A stretch of DNA of 50,031 nt from Candidatus Rokuibacteriota bacterium (GCA_003221515.1 QHSI01000135.1:1-50031); one strand, 5' to 3'. Shown: positions 1 through 8,018, counted from the stretch's first letter. The notes: a model not told the origin generated them from the letters alone. Numbers and translations: made by a program.

Positions 1-1111
1 GTATTTCGTCCGAGCCTTCACCGGTCAGCACCACCTTGTACCCGTGCTCCCGCACGAGTCGTGACAGTCGGAACAGCGGTGCGGGGGCGGTCCGTAAGAT
101 GGGCGTCTCGGTGTGCCAGATGACGTCGGGGAACTCCCGTCCGATGTCCTCCGTCGAGCACTGGACCGCCTGGTGCTCGGTTCCCAGTCGTCTGACCGTC
201 TCGTTCTGAAAGACGCTCTCGTCGAGCTCCGGGTCTTCGAAGGTGATCGAGAAGGTCTTCAGCGGCGTGTCGTTGACCTTCCTGGTGAACGCCGCGACCA
301 CCGCTGAATCCAGCCCCCCGCTCAGGTGCGCGGCGACCGGGACGTCGGCGCGCAAGCGCAGCCGGGTTGCATCCAGCAACAGGCCGCGCAGCTGTTCGGC
401 GCACGCCCCCACGTCGGCGTGGCCGTTGGGCTCGATGCCGAACTCGATCTGCCAGTGCCGCCGCACGGCGATGTCTCCCCGTTCCACCGTCAGTGAGTGT
501 CCGGGGGGCAGCTCCAGCACGTCCTGAAAGATGCTGCGCGGCGGCAGGCACCACCAAAACGTGAAGATCTGGCTCAGCGCGACCAGGTCGAGCCGGCGCT
601 CGACACCTGGATGCATCAGGAGCGACTTGATTTCCGAGCCGAAGACGAAGGTCCGAGCCGTCCGGGCGTAGAACAACGGCCGGATTCCCAGCCGGTCGCG
701 CGAGAGGAACAGCCTCCGCTTCCGCGCATCCCAGATGGCAAACGCCCACTGGCCGTTGAAGTGCCGTACGCAGTCCTCGCCGGCTTCGGCGTACATGTGC
801 AGGATGACCTCGGTGTCCGAGGTCGTGGCGAATACGTGGCCTTTGCGCGCGAGCGTCTCGCGCAGCTCGACGTGGTTGAAAATCTCCCCGTTGAAGGTGA
901 TCCACAGGCTGCCGTCGGCGTTCTTCATGGGCTGGTGGCCGGAGGAGAGGTCGACGATGCTCAAGCGCGCATGAGCCAGGCCAACGGCGGCGTCGGCGTA
1001 CACCCCGTTGTCGTCCGGGCCGCGATGCCTGAGCACCTGGATCATGCCGCGCAGCAGACTCGCCTCGGCCGGCGCACCGTCCAGATTCAGGATTCCTGCT
1101 ATGCCGCACAT
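1..1111 (-). CDS. asnB: Asparagine synthetase (glutamine-hydrolysing), 5' part
   Basis: The first 370 codons are present; the gene runs off the left edge of the window. The protein starts Met-Cys-Gly-Ile-Ala-Gly, so Cys2 would be the class II glutamine amidotransferase nucleophile after Met removal. The N-terminal half keeps the RHRGPD, NGEIFN and SDTEV motifs of the glutaminase domain. The second half carries the ATP-pyrophosphatase loop SGGLDSA and a later TGEGSDE motif, as in AsnB. It should convert aspartate to asparagine with glutamine and ATP, although family members also amidate exopolysaccharide or peptide substrates. It lies 186 bp downstream of murQ on the same strand. The AT-rich stretch just before the ATG (TATCGATAAAAA) could be part of its own promoter. 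Confidence 0.93.
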   Translation of the reverse strand, partial: MCGIAGILNLDGAPAEASLLRGMIQVLRHRGPDDNGVYADAAVGLAHARLSIVDLSSGHQPMKNADGSLWITFNGEIFNHVELRETLARKGHVFATTSDTEVILHMYAEAGEDCVRHFNGQWAFAIWDARKRRLFLSRDRLGIRPLFYARTARTFVFGSEIKSLLMHPGVERRLDLVALSQIFTFWWCLPPRSIFQDVLELPPGHSLTVERGDIAVRRHWQIEFGIEPNGHADVGACAEQLRGLLLDATRLRLRADVPVAAHLSGGLDSAVVAAFTRKVNDTPLKTFSITFEDPELDESVFQNETVRRLGTEHQAVQCSTEDIGREFPDVIWHTETPILRTAPAPLFRLSRLVREHGYKVVLTGEGSDEI

Positions 1112-1297
1112 TTTTTATCGATAGGACGACGATTGCGGACGACCGCGGCCGACCCGCGCGACCCTCGCACCCTCAGCCGAGCATATTCATCTTCGCATGT
1201 TCGCGCAGGGTTCTAGCCCCACAATCGCGGATTCCGGAAGCCGTCGGCCCGACCAGGAATTCCGGCCGGTTAGGGGGCGTTCCGAAGGGGACTACCG
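1112..1297. other. Intergenic spacer between murQ and asnB
   Basis: A 186-bp spacer separates the murQ stop from the asnB start, both on the minus strand. I see no reading frame with family features and no clear hairpin followed by a T tract. Its length suggests asnB is transcribed separately from murQ, but that is inference. Confidence 0.4.
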
Positions 1298-2248
1298 CTA
1301 CGTCCTCGGGAGGTTTTGAAGGGCAGTGCGGAGGGAGCCGCCGGCCGTGGCGAGGGCGCGCAACGCCTCGACGGCGGTGAGGCCGCTGCGGGCCATCACG
1401 ATCGCGAGGCGCACGTTCCGACGCGACGCGTTCAGCGCCGCGCGCGCGCGAGGGCGCGAGACGCCACCGAGCTCGGCGACGAGCCGCAGCGCTCGCTCGC
1501 GAAGCTTCGCGGAGCGGGGCTGCAGGTCGACCATGCGGTTGCCGTAGACCCGCCCGAGTCCTGTCATGCTCGCGGTCGTCAAGGTGTTCAAGACGAGCTT
1601 GGTCGCGGTGCCGGCCTTGAGGCGCGTGGAGCCGGCCAGCACCTCGGGACCTGTCGCCGGCGAGATCCGGACCTGCGGCTTCCGTGGGCCCGAGCCTGAA
1701 CTGCGTCCGAGGCGCTCGGCGGCCGCCGGGCCGGCGTTGCACGCGACGAGGACGGTGGCGGCGCCGCGCTGGCGCGACGCCGCGAGCGCCGCGAGTACGA
1801 ACGGGGTCACGCCGCTCGCGGAGACGCCGACGACGACGTCACCGGCGCGGACCCGGGCGCGCACCGCCCGCCGCGCGGCGCGCGCGTCGTCCTCGGCGCC
1901 CTCGCGCGAGCGGAACACGGAGCCGCGCCCGCCGGCGATGATCGCCTGCACGAGACGGGGCGGCGTGCCGAAGGTCGGAGGGCACTCGGCCGCCTCCAGC
2001 ACGCCGAGGCGGCCGCTGGTGCCGGCGCCCACGAAGAACAAACGGCCGCCGCGCCGGAGAGACGCGACGATCAGCTGCACCGCGTCGGCGATCTGGCGCG
2101 CCACGCGCGCCACCGCCAGGACCGCGCGGCGGTCCTCGCGGTTCATCAGCGTCGCGATCTCCCGCGGCGTCATCCGATCGAGCGCATGGCTCCTTGGATT
2201 CGCGCGCTCGGTGCCGAGGCGCGCGTAGCGGATTCGTCTCGTCGCCAC
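1298..2248 (-). CDS. murQ: N-acetylmuramic acid 6-phosphate etherase
   Basis: A 316-residue SIS-fold protein that should cleave the lactyl ether of MurNAc-6-phosphate to give GlcNAc-6-phosphate and D-lactate in cytoplasmic cell-wall recycling. The signature VGAGTSGRLGVLEAAECPPTF spans about residues 73-93, with the family glutamate in ECPPTF (Glu88), and REGAEDD follows at 115-121. A C-terminal region LTAVEALRAL resembles the usual UBA-like end. Length is close to the usual 300. The GTG start at 2248 is favoured because a TAGCAT hexamer lies six bases upstream. It is divergent from the namZ-like gene (41-bp gap) and near nagZ and a sugar kinase, which supports the assignment. No murP-type transporter is seen next to it. 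Confidence 0.95.
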   Translation of the reverse strand: MATRRIRYARLGTERANPRSHALDRMTPREIATLMNREDRRAVLAVARVARQIADAVQLIVASLRRGGRLFFVGAGTSGRLGVLEAAECPPTFGTPPRLVQAIIAGGRGSVFRSREGAEDDARAARRAVRARVRAGDVVVGVSASGVTPFVLAALAASRQRGAATVLVACNAGPAAAERLGRSSGSGPRKPQVRISPATGPEVLAGSTRLKAGTATKLVLNTLTTASMTGLGRVYGNRMVDLQPRSAKLRERALRLVAELGGVSRPRARAALNASRRNVRLAIVMARSGLTAVEALRALATAGGSLRTALQNLPRT

Positions 2249-2254
2249 GCCCGC

Positions 2255-2260
2255 ATGCTA
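2255..2260 (-). promoter_or_regulatory. Candidate -10 element of murQ (leaderless)
   Basis: TAGCAT on the minus strand ends six bases before the murQ GTG. No Shine-Dalgarno fits between. This spacing would put the transcript start on or next to the start codon. It is one of seven such placements in the window. No convincing -35 is visible. Confidence 0.4.
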
Positions 2261-2261
2261 C

Positions 2262-2289
2262 TACTATCGAACGCGTACTATCGAACGCG
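2262..2289. repeat. Perfect 14-bp tandem direct repeat in the murQ/namZ divergent promoter
   Basis: TACTATCGAACGCG occurs twice head to tail at 2262-2275 and 2276-2289, ending directly against the namZ ATG at 2290. Each copy starts with a TANNNT hexamer. It fills most of the 41-bp gap between two divergent genes of one pathway, so it could be an operator or a duplicated promoter core. Which of the two it is cannot be told from sequence. Confidence 0.6.
2276..2281 (+). promoter_or_regulatory. Candidate -10 element of the namZ-like gene (leaderless)
   Basis: TACTAT ends eight bases before the ATG at 2290, within the second copy of the 14-bp repeat. An identical hexamer in the first copy (2262-2267) could serve as an alternative promoter giving a longer leader. 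No Shine-Dalgarno sequence is present. Confidence 0.4.
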
Positions 2290-3462
2290 ATGCCTTCCGT
2301 CGAATCGGGTCTCGAGGTGCTCGTCCGTCGGCGGCCGGCGCTCATGCGCGGCCGGCGGATCGGCCTGCTCGCGCACCAGGCGTCGGTCGACCGTCGTCTG
2401 GCGCACGCGGCCGACCTCCTGGGCGATTTGCGTGGGGTAAAGCTCGCGGCGCTCCTGGCGCCGGAGCACGGACTGTGGGGCGCCCCGCAGGATCACGCGC
2501 GGGTGGCCGGCACGCGCGACGCGGCGACCGGACTGCCGGTGTGGAGCCTCTACGGCGAGCGACGCGAACCGACCGTCGCGATGCTCCGCGGACTCGACGT
2601 GCTCGTCGTCGACCTGCAGGACGTCGGCTCTCGCTACTACACCTACAACTGGACGATGGCCCTCGCCATGCGCGTGTGCGCGAGCGTGGGCGTGCGGGTC
2701 GTCGTGCTCGATCGGCCAAACCCGCTCGGTGGCGTCGTCGTCGAGGGCAACGTGGGCGATCCGGCGTTCGCGTCCTTCGTCGGCCTCTACCCGCTCGCCG
2801 TGCGACACGGGATGACGATCGGCGAGCTCGCGAGCTACCTGAACCGCGAGCACGCGATCGGCGCCGATCTCACGGTCGTCCCGATGACGGGTTGGCGGCG
2901 CTGGATGCTCTGGGAGGACACGGGGCTTCCGTGGGTGGCGCCCTCTCCCAACATGCCGACGCCCGACACCGCGCGCGTCTATCCCGGCGGCTGCCTCATC
3001 GAAGCCACGAACCTCTCGGAGGGCCGCGGCACGACGCGGCCGTTCGAGTGGATCGGCGCGCCCTATCTCGACGCGCACCGGTACGCGGCCGCGCTCGAGC
3101 GACTGCGGTTACCGGGCGTGCGGTTTCGTCCCGCGCGCTTTCTCCCCACGTTCCAGAAGTGGGCGGGCCGGCTCTGCGGGGGGGTGCAGGTGCACGTGAC
3201 CGACCGGGCGCGCTTCAAGCCGTTCCTGACGGGGCTCGCGGAGATCGCCGTCGCGCGCCGACTGGCGCCGCGGCAGTTCGCGTGGCGTCGACCGCCCTAC
3301 GAGTTCGAGAAGCGTCTGCTGCCGATCGACATCCTGTGCGGCACCGACGGAGTCCGAAAGGCGATCGAGGGTCGGCGGCCGCTTTCAGCGATCGAGCGCG
3401 CCTGGCGGCGCGAGCTCGAGCGCTGGAAGCGGCGACGACAGACCTATCTGCGGTACCGCTAG
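2290..3462 (+). CDS. namZ: DUF1343/NamZ-type exo-beta-N-acetylmuramidase
   Basis: A 390-residue protein of the DUF1343 family, whose characterised members (NamZ) release terminal MurNAc from cell-wall fragments. Family motifs seen are LLAPEHGLWG, VVDLQDVGSRYYTYNWTM, VVLDRPNPLGG, HGMTIGELA, PSPNMPTPDTARVYPGGCLIEATNLSEGRGTTRPFE and the C-terminal IDILCGTDGVRKAIE. ATG 2290 is chosen because a promoter-like hexamer lies just upstream and more upstream starts would run into the murQ promoter. No signal peptide is visible at this start, so the protein may act in the cytoplasm, unlike many secreted NamZ enzymes. It is divergent from murQ and near nagZ, and together they would break down MurNAc-GlcNAc chains. 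Its stop codon overlaps that of the convergent gene within CTAG. Confidence 0.9.
   Translation: MPSVESGLEVLVRRRPALMRGRRIGLLAHQASVDRRLAHAADLLGDLRGVKLAALLAPEHGLWGAPQDHARVAGTRDAATGLPVWSLYGERREPTVAMLRGLDVLVVDLQDVGSRYYTYNWTMALAMRVCASVGVRVVVLDRPNPLGGVVVEGNVGDPAFASFVGLYPLAVRHGMTIGELASYLNREHAIGADLTVVPMTGWRRWMLWEDTGLPWVAPSPNMPTPDTARVYPGGCLIEATNLSEGRGTTRPFEWIGAPYLDAHRYAAALERLRLPGVRFRPARFLPTFQKWAGRLCGGVQVHVTDRARFKPFLTGLAEIAVARRLAPRQFAWRRPPYEFEKRLLPIDILCGTDGVRKAIEGRRPLSAIERAWRRELERWKRRRQTYLRYR
3459..3462. other. Shared CTAG stop palindrome, site 1
   Basis: The TAG of the namZ-like gene (3460-3462, plus strand) and the TAG of the convergent exported-protein gene (3461-3459, minus strand) are read from the same CTAG. 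No terminator hairpin lies between the genes. The same arrangement recurs at 28895 and 47839. Confidence 0.9.
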
Positions 3463-3797
3463 CCTCCGAACAGATTCGAGAAGAAGCTCTTCACGCTGTG
3501 GCCGAAGTCCACCGTGCCGTCGCGCACGCTTTCCCAGGCGCTCTTGGCCTTCGGCTCGGCGGCCTTGCCCGATTCCTTGAGCTTCGCGCCCGAGTACTTC
3601 GCGCCCTCGACCACGGTGTTGCCGATGCCCTTGGCCGTTTCTTCGACGCCCTCACCGACCTTGCCGGCGCCGATCTTCTTGGCGCCGGTGTCGACCTGCT
3701 GTGTCGCGGACTTCACCTTCGAATCGTCGGCGGCGAACGCGGGCACCGCCCAGACGGCGAGCATGACGCACGCGAGTACGGTCACGAGCACTTTCAT
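3459..3797 (-). CDS. Small exported Lys/Gly-rich protein
   Basis: A 112-residue protein of unknown function. The start is fixed by a perfect AGGAGG about seven bases before ATG 3797. The N-terminus MKVLVTVLACVMLAVWAVPAFAA is a clear signal peptide with an AFA-A cleavage site. The mature part is rich in Lys, Gly, Ala and Val and is probably helical (KVGEGVEETAKGIGNTVVEGAKYSG), somewhat like amphipathic stress-type periplasmic proteins. It ends in FFSNLFGG. It is the last of four same-strand genes for small envelope proteins (5251 to 3459), 44 bp after the glycine-zipper gene. I do not recognise a named family. Confidence 0.8.
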   Translation of the reverse strand: MKVLVTVLACVMLAVWAVPAFAADDSKVKSATQQVDTGAKKIGAGKVGEGVEETAKGIGNTVVEGAKYSGAKLKESGKAAEPKAKSAWESVRDGTVDFGHSVKSFFSNLFGG

Positions 3798-3841
3798 ACT
3801 CCACCTCCTGATACCCATCGTATCAGGCGCACGCGGGTGCG

Positions 3842-4375
3842 CTACCCGGCGTAGCCCTTGGACCGCATGCAGCCCGCGTAAGCTTCCTTGTACCGCTCGT
3901 CGTGCTTCTTGTTCTCGTTGAGGCCGTAGAGCGTGCCGCCGCCGGCGCCCACGAGGCCGCCGATCGCCGCGCCCTTGCCGGCGCCCTTGCCACCACCGGC
4001 CATGGCGCCACCGGCGGCACCGACCGCGGCGCCGACCACGGCGCCGATCGTGGCGTCCTTCACGACCTCGGTCGTCTTGTTCTGGTCGCCGGCCTGCCCG
4101 GCGGCGTACCGGTTACACGCGTTGATGACGTCCTGAGTCGGGACTGCCGGAGTCGCCGGCGCCTGCGCCACGCGAGGGGCGGGCGCCGCGGACGGGGCCG
4201 TGGCGACCCGATTCGGTGCCGCCGGCCGACTCGCCGGCGACGTAGCCGCCTTCTGCTCCGCCGCGTCCTGGCTCGTGCCCGACCAGTTCGCGACGACCAG
4301 CCCCGTGATGAGCGCCGTCGCCATGACGAGGACCAGGCCCAATGCCGTCACCTTCCAGGGATTCCACTTGTCCAT
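3842..4375 (-). CDS. Glycine-zipper membrane-anchored protein
   Basis: A 177-residue protein. ATG 4375 is preferred over the GTG just before it because AGGAGG lies six bases upstream. Residues about 8-30 form one transmembrane helix (VTALGLVLVMATALITGLVVA) followed by an Ala/Pro-rich linker. Near residues 105-150 comes a glycine zipper (IGAVVGAAVGAAGGAMAGGGKGAGKGAAIGGLVGAGGGTLYG), typical of outer-membrane or inner-membrane glycine-zipper proteins. Two cysteines (NACNRYAAG and YAGCMRSKGY) flank the zipper and could form a disulfide. The start overlaps the previous stop as TGATG, so translation is coupled. The exact role is unknown. Confidence 0.82.
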   Translation of the reverse strand: MDKWNPWKVTALGLVLVMATALITGLVVANWSGTSQDAAEQKAATSPASRPAAPNRVATAPSAAPAPRVAQAPATPAVPTQDVINACNRYAAGQAGDQNKTTEVVKDATIGAVVGAAVGAAGGAMAGGGKGAGKGAAIGGLVGAGGGTLYGLNENKKHDERYKEAYAGCMRSKGYAG

Positions 4376-4791
4376 CACTTGCCTCCTTTGCTACTGCCAT
4401 GAGCCGCAATGCCGCCGGAGTTGTTCGACGCTCCGAAGGCGTGACCGTTGCCGTTGCTCTCCTTCGCGTTGGTGGAAAGGTTGTACTTGCTGACCACCTG
4501 CCCGAGGTTCTTCTCCTGCACGAGCCCTTGCGCCTGCATGCTCTTGAAGACCTCGCCCCATCCCTTGCCGCTCTGCTTCTTCGCCGCGATCTCGTCCAGG
4601 GTGAGCGGCGTGGACGTCGAGCCGCTCTGCGCCTGGAACAGCGCCGAGGCGACCTTCTGGTTCCCGATCGAGAGCTTGTCGAACGCTCCGGTCGTGGTCG
4701 AGGCCGGCTTTTGCGCGTAGACGACCGACCCGGTCGCGAGTCCGAGTGCGACGATCCCGATGACGCTCGACGCGATGCCAACACGCGCCAT
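4375..4791 (-). CDS. Small secreted protein with signal peptide
   Basis: A 138-residue protein of unknown function. Its N-terminus (MARVGIASSVIGIVALGLATGSVVYAQK) is a signal peptide with a VYA-Q cleavage site. The mature part includes a conserved-looking stretch LTLDEIAAKKQSGKGWGEVFKSMQAQGLVQEKNLGQVVSKYN and a Ser/Gly/Asn-rich tail ending in Lys-Gly-Gly-Lys. It is ten bases downstream of the DUF3568-like gene and overlaps the glycine-zipper gene by one base of TGATG, so all are likely co-transcribed. Proteins with this kind of central motif occur in soil and subsurface Proteobacteria as unnamed periplasmic proteins. Confidence 0.8.
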   Translation of the reverse strand: MARVGIASSVIGIVALGLATGSVVYAQKPASTTTGAFDKLSIGNQKVASALFQAQSGSTSTPLTLDEIAAKKQSGKGWGEVFKSMQAQGLVQEKNLGQVVSKYNLSTNAKESNGNGHAFGASNNSGGIAAHGSSKGGK

Positions 4792-4801
4792 CGTGTCCCT
4801 C

Positions 4802-5251
4802 CTACTTTCCCTTCTGGGTGACGGTGGGCAGCAGGTCGACGCTGTGCTCGGTCTGCGCGATGATCTCGCCCGCCGTCGCGCGGTCGCGGAAGATCCACCC
4901 GTGCTTCACGGACACGCGCATGCGCGTCGTCCGCGCGGTCAGGCGCTCGAGCTCGATGTCGACCGCTCGGTCGCCGGCCTGCGCCACGAAATGCCGGCCG
5001 TCCGGCGCGGCCTCGTCGGTCTGGACCTTGATGTCCATGCGCTTGAGCGCCGACAGCGTCGCGCGGCGCATGTCGTCGGACGACATCGTGAACGTGCGGT
5101 ACGCGACCGAGTCCAGCGTGTACGACGTGCCGGTGCCGCCGGCGACTCCAGCTCCGGCTCCGAACGCCGACAACCCGACGGCCGCGCATCCTTGAGTCGC
5201 GAGCAGGATTCCGCCGGAGAGAGCCAGGACCTTCAACCCGTGGCTGGGCAT
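4802..5251 (-). CDS. DUF3568-like putative lipoprotein
   Basis: A 149-residue protein and first gene of the envelope operon. ATG 5251 has AAGGAGG nine to ten bases upstream, so the longer frame to 5293 is not used. The leader MPSHGLKVLALSGGILLATQGCAAVG ends in a Cys that could be lipidated, but TQGC is a poor lipobox. The body (SYTLDSVAYRTFTMSSDDMRRATLSALKRMDIKVQTDEA, then DIELERLTARTTRMRVSVKHGWIFRDRATAGEIIAQTEHSV) fits the DUF3568 family of small lipoproteins. Its role would be in the cell envelope; the partner genes downstream are all exported. Confidence 0.8.
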   Translation of the reverse strand: MPSHGLKVLALSGGILLATQGCAAVGLSAFGAGAGVAGGTGTSYTLDSVAYRTFTMSSDDMRRATLSALKRMDIKVQTDEAAPDGRHFVAQAGDRAVDIELERLTARTTRMRVSVKHGWIFRDRATAGEIIAQTEHSVDLLPTVTQKGK

Positions 5252-5447
5252 GGCGGTGCCCTCCTTCTGACACATATAGATTGCAGGCGCCATGCCAGCG
5301 CCCGGCCCGCGTGAACCTACGATTTTTTACATGGTTCCGATGCGCACGGCGCGTCACATCCCTCGCCTGGCGTCAGCCCCCTGACAGTGCCGTCGCCCGC
5401 TCCGTAAGGTCTGCTGGCCCGTGGGTGACGCGCCCTATAATCGCGTT
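5252..5447. promoter_or_regulatory. Divergent control region of the envelope operon and nagZ
   Basis: About 196 bp separate the envelope operon start (minus) and nagZ (plus). Near the operon side there is an A/T-rich patch (CACATATAGATTG at 5271) and another at 5318 (GATTTTTTACATGG), unusual for this GC content; these are probable promoter parts. On the nagZ side lies TATAAT at 5436. Confidence 0.45.
5436..5441 (+). promoter_or_regulatory. Consensus -10 element of nagZ (leaderless)
   Basis: A perfect TATAAT ends six bases before the GTG at 5448. This placement predicts that the transcript starts at or next to the GTG. No Shine-Dalgarno sequence precedes either possible GTG. No TTGACA-like -35 is seen at the normal spacing. 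Confidence 0.5.
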
Positions 5448-6965
5448 GTGGCCGACTTCCAAGACCTCGTCGGCGAGCGGCTCGTGTTCGGGCTCCGCGG
5501 ACCCAAGCTCACCGACGAAGACATCCGCCTCTTCCGCGAGACCCGCGCCGGCGGGCTCATCCTCTATCGGAGGAACTTCGAGACCCCCGAGCAGCACCTT
5601 CACCTGCTGACCGAGCTCGAGTCCGCGCTGGGCCGACGGCTCCTCGTCGCCACCGATCACGAGGGCGGCCGCATCGTGATGCTGGGTCGCGCCACGACGA
5701 TCTTCCCCGACAACCTGGCCGCCGGCACGGCGGGCGAAGAGGCGTTCGCGTACCGCCAGGGCCTCTTCGAGGCGCGCGAGCTGCGCCGTCTCGGCGTGGA
5801 CGTGAACTTCGCTCCGGTACTCGACGTCCTCACGGACCGGTACAGCCCCAACATCGGGATCCGCTCGTACGGCAAGGATCCTCACGTGGTCACGCGCTAC
5901 GGCATCGCGCGGATCAAGGGCATGCAGCAGGGCGGCGTCTCGGCGTGCGCCAAGCATTTCCCGGGCAAGGGCCACTCGCCTCTCGACGCTCACCTGCGCC
6001 TGCCCACCATCGACTCGAGCTGGGACGAGATGCGCGCGACGCATCTCCCGCCCTTCGTGGCGGCCGTCGCCGAAGGCGTCGACTGTTTGATGACGAGCCA
6101 TCCGGTCTATCCGAATCTCGACCCGGCGCGGATCCCGGCGACGTTCTCGCGGCGCATCGTCCACGATCACCTGCGCGTGGAGATGGGATTCTCCGGCGTG
6201 ATCGTCTCGGACGATCTCGAGATGGGAGCGATCGGCGAGGCGTGCCCGATCGGTGAGGCCGTGGTGAAGACGGCAGCCGCCGGCCACGATCTCCTGCTCG
6301 TGTGTCACACCGAGCCGGCGCAGCGTGCCGCGGCGGCGGCGCTGCTCGACGCGTGTCGGTCCGGTGCGCTCGCGCGGCGCGAGCACGACGCGGCCGTCGA
6401 GCGCGTGCGCCGCCTCCGCGCGCGCCGGCCGACCCGGTTCGAGGGCGGCGCGCCCGCGACGGAGCCCGACGCGGGGCCGCTGGCGCGCGCGATCGCGACG
6501 CGCGCGGTCACCGTCGTGGCGCCCGGGCGACCCGACCTCCGGCGCGCGCTCAACGGGCGCGTCGCCGTCGTCTTCCCGCGCTTCTCGGATCTGGCGCCGC
6601 GGATCACGATCGAGCCGGAGATCGCGGCCGAGACCGTCTACGTCGCCGACGCGTTCGCGCCGGCAGGGGTCGTGCCCGAGACTCGATTGGTTGGGATCGA
6701 GCCGACGGACGACGAGATCGCGCGCGCGGCCGAGCTGGCGTCGGCGTGCGACGCGACCGTCCTGTTCCTGTTCGACGCCCACCTCTACGCGTCGAACGCC
6801 CGACTGCTCGCCGAGCTCCAGACGCGGGCGCGCGCGCTCGCCGTCGTACTGCTCCGCGATCCGTACGACGCGGCGCTGCTGGCGCCCGAGGTGCTCGGCA
6901 TCACCGCGTTCGGCTTCCGGAAGTGCCAGCTCGACGCGGTGATCGCTCGCCTGCTCCACGCGTGA
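5448..6965 (+). CDS. nagZ: Beta-N-acetylhexosaminidase (GH3, NagZ)
   Basis: A 505-residue glycoside hydrolase family 3 protein that removes GlcNAc from muropeptides or muro-oligosaccharides. Seen in order: ATDHEGGRI near 68-75, FAPVLDV near 121-127, KHFPGKGHSPLDAH at 169-182 and VIVSDDLEMGA at 251-261. In NagZ enzymes the Asp-x-His pair of the flexible loop (here Asp180, His182) is the acid/base dyad and an aspartate of SDDLEM is the nucleophile. The extra C-terminal region (from about 330) matches the longer Bacillus-type NagZ. GTG 5448 is chosen from the TATAAT just upstream; GTG 5421 would add nine residues but lies before it. No signal peptide is visible, so it is probably cytoplasmic. 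The stop overlaps the next start as GTGA. Confidence 0.93.
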   Translation: MADFQDLVGERLVFGLRGPKLTDEDIRLFRETRAGGLILYRRNFETPEQHLHLLTELESALGRRLLVATDHEGGRIVMLGRATTIFPDNLAAGTAGEEAFAYRQGLFEARELRRLGVDVNFAPVLDVLTDRYSPNIGIRSYGKDPHVVTRYGIARIKGMQQGGVSACAKHFPGKGHSPLDAHLRLPTIDSSWDEMRATHLPPFVAAVAEGVDCLMTSHPVYPNLDPARIPATFSRRIVHDHLRVEMGFSGVIVSDDLEMGAIGEACPIGEAVVKTAAAGHDLLLVCHTEPAQRAAAAALLDACRSGALARREHDAAVERVRRLRARRPTRFEGGAPATEPDAGPLARAIATRAVTVVAPGRPDLRRALNGRVAVVFPRFSDLAPRITIEPEIAAETVYVADAFAPAGVVPETRLVGIEPTDDEIARAAELASACDATVLFLFDAHLYASNARLLAELQTRARALAVVLLRDPYDAALLAPEVLGITAFGFRKCQLDAVIARLLHA

Positions 6966-7855
6966 CGGGGCCGGGCGCGCGGCCCGGCGAGATCCTCGCG
7001 ATCGACTGGGGCGCCACCCCGGCCAAGCGCCAGCTGTGCCGCGCGGTGCTGCGTCGCGGGAGCTACGTGGTGGCCCCGCCGCGCCCGGTCGAGGACGTCG
7101 GCGCGCTCGAGCTGGCGCCGGACGCGCTCGTCGCCTTCGACTGCCCCATCGGCCTTCCCGACGTCTACGCGGCGAAGGCCGGGCTTCCCTCGTTTCGCGC
7201 CGCGCTGCGCACGTTCGGCGCGGGACGATTCGATCGCTTCTACGACTTCGCGGGTGCCCCCGCCGAGATCGCGATCGAGCGTCCGTTTTATCCGCGGCGC
7301 GGGATCAAGGGCACCACGCGGGACCATCTGCGGGCCGCGCTCGGCGACGCGGCGTTCATGCCGCGCGCGTGCGACCGGCAGGCGGGGGCGGGACCGATCT
7401 TTTGGCTGGTCGGCCCTCGGCAGGTCGGACGATCCGCGGCGTGCGTGTGGCGTGAGATCCTCACGCCGAGGCTCGACCGGCTGGCGCTCTGGCCGTTCGA
7501 CGGGACGCTCGCGGAGCTGATCGGCGCCGGCCGCCCGATCGTGGCGGAGATGTACCCGGCGTTCCTGCTCCGGACGCTGTCGGTCACGGTCACCCGCAAG
7601 TCGGACGGGGCCGCGCGCGCCGCCTGCGGGCGAGCGATCCTCCGCCGCCTCGACGCCGATCCCCGGCTCGACCTCGGCGCCGTCCGCGCGCTTCTCCGCG
7701 GCGGCTTCGGGGCGTCGCGCGCGGGCGAGGATCCCTTCGACGCGACGACCGCGTGCATCGCGCTGGCCAGGCTCGTCCTCGACGGGGCCGTGCCGGAAGC
7801 GCCCGACGCCGCGCGCGCCGTGGAAGGCTGGATCCTCGGACTCGCTTCGTCCTAA
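6962..7855 (+). CDS. DUF429-like protein (RNase H-fold, function unknown)
   Basis: A 297-residue protein starting with GTG 6962, overlapping the nagZ stop by four bases, so translation is coupled. The start EILAIDWGATPAKRQL and the following VAFDCPIGLPD are the two acidic motifs that mark DUF429-type proteins, which are predicted to have an RNase H-like fold. Further conserved-looking parts are FYPRRGIKG, FWLVGPRQVG, VAEMYPAFLLR and DPFDATTACIALAR, the last with acidic residues that could complete a metal site. No role in wall recycling is known for this family; the link to nagZ may only be co-transcription. Confidence 0.72.
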   Translation: MTGPGARPGEILAIDWGATPAKRQLCRAVLRRGSYVVAPPRPVEDVGALELAPDALVAFDCPIGLPDVYAAKAGLPSFRAALRTFGAGRFDRFYDFAGAPAEIAIERPFYPRRGIKGTTRDHLRAALGDAAFMPRACDRQAGAGPIFWLVGPRQVGRSAACVWREILTPRLDRLALWPFDGTLAELIGAGRPIVAEMYPAFLLRTLSVTVTRKSDGAARAACGRAILRRLDADPRLDLGAVRALLRGGFGASRAGEDPFDATTACIALARLVLDGAVPEAPDAARAVEGWILGLASS

Positions 7856-7997
7856 CGGCGACCGCCCTCCACGTCACGGGCAGACTCTGAGAGCCCAACG
7901 ACACCGGCCTCCACGCTCCGAAAGCCCGCAGGACTGAGGACAGGACCGAGGACGAAGAACCCGAAGACCGCAAGGACGGGGACGACGTCGAGTTTCA

Positions 7998-8018
7998 CGC
8001 CGCAGGAAGCCTGCGGCG
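7998..8018. terminator. 9-bp stem hairpin after the DUF429-like gene
   Basis: CGCCGCAGG at 7998-8006 pairs with CCTGCGGCG at 8010-8018 across a 3-base loop. No T tract follows, so it would not be a textbook intrinsic terminator. It could stabilise the 3' end of the nagZ transcript. Confidence 0.35.

Noticed and set aside
18-1109. A 363-codon minus-strand frame over the asparagine synthetase
   Set aside because: It is the +1-shifted shadow; the correct frame starts at 1111 with Met-Cys-Gly-Ile and has all AsnB motifs.
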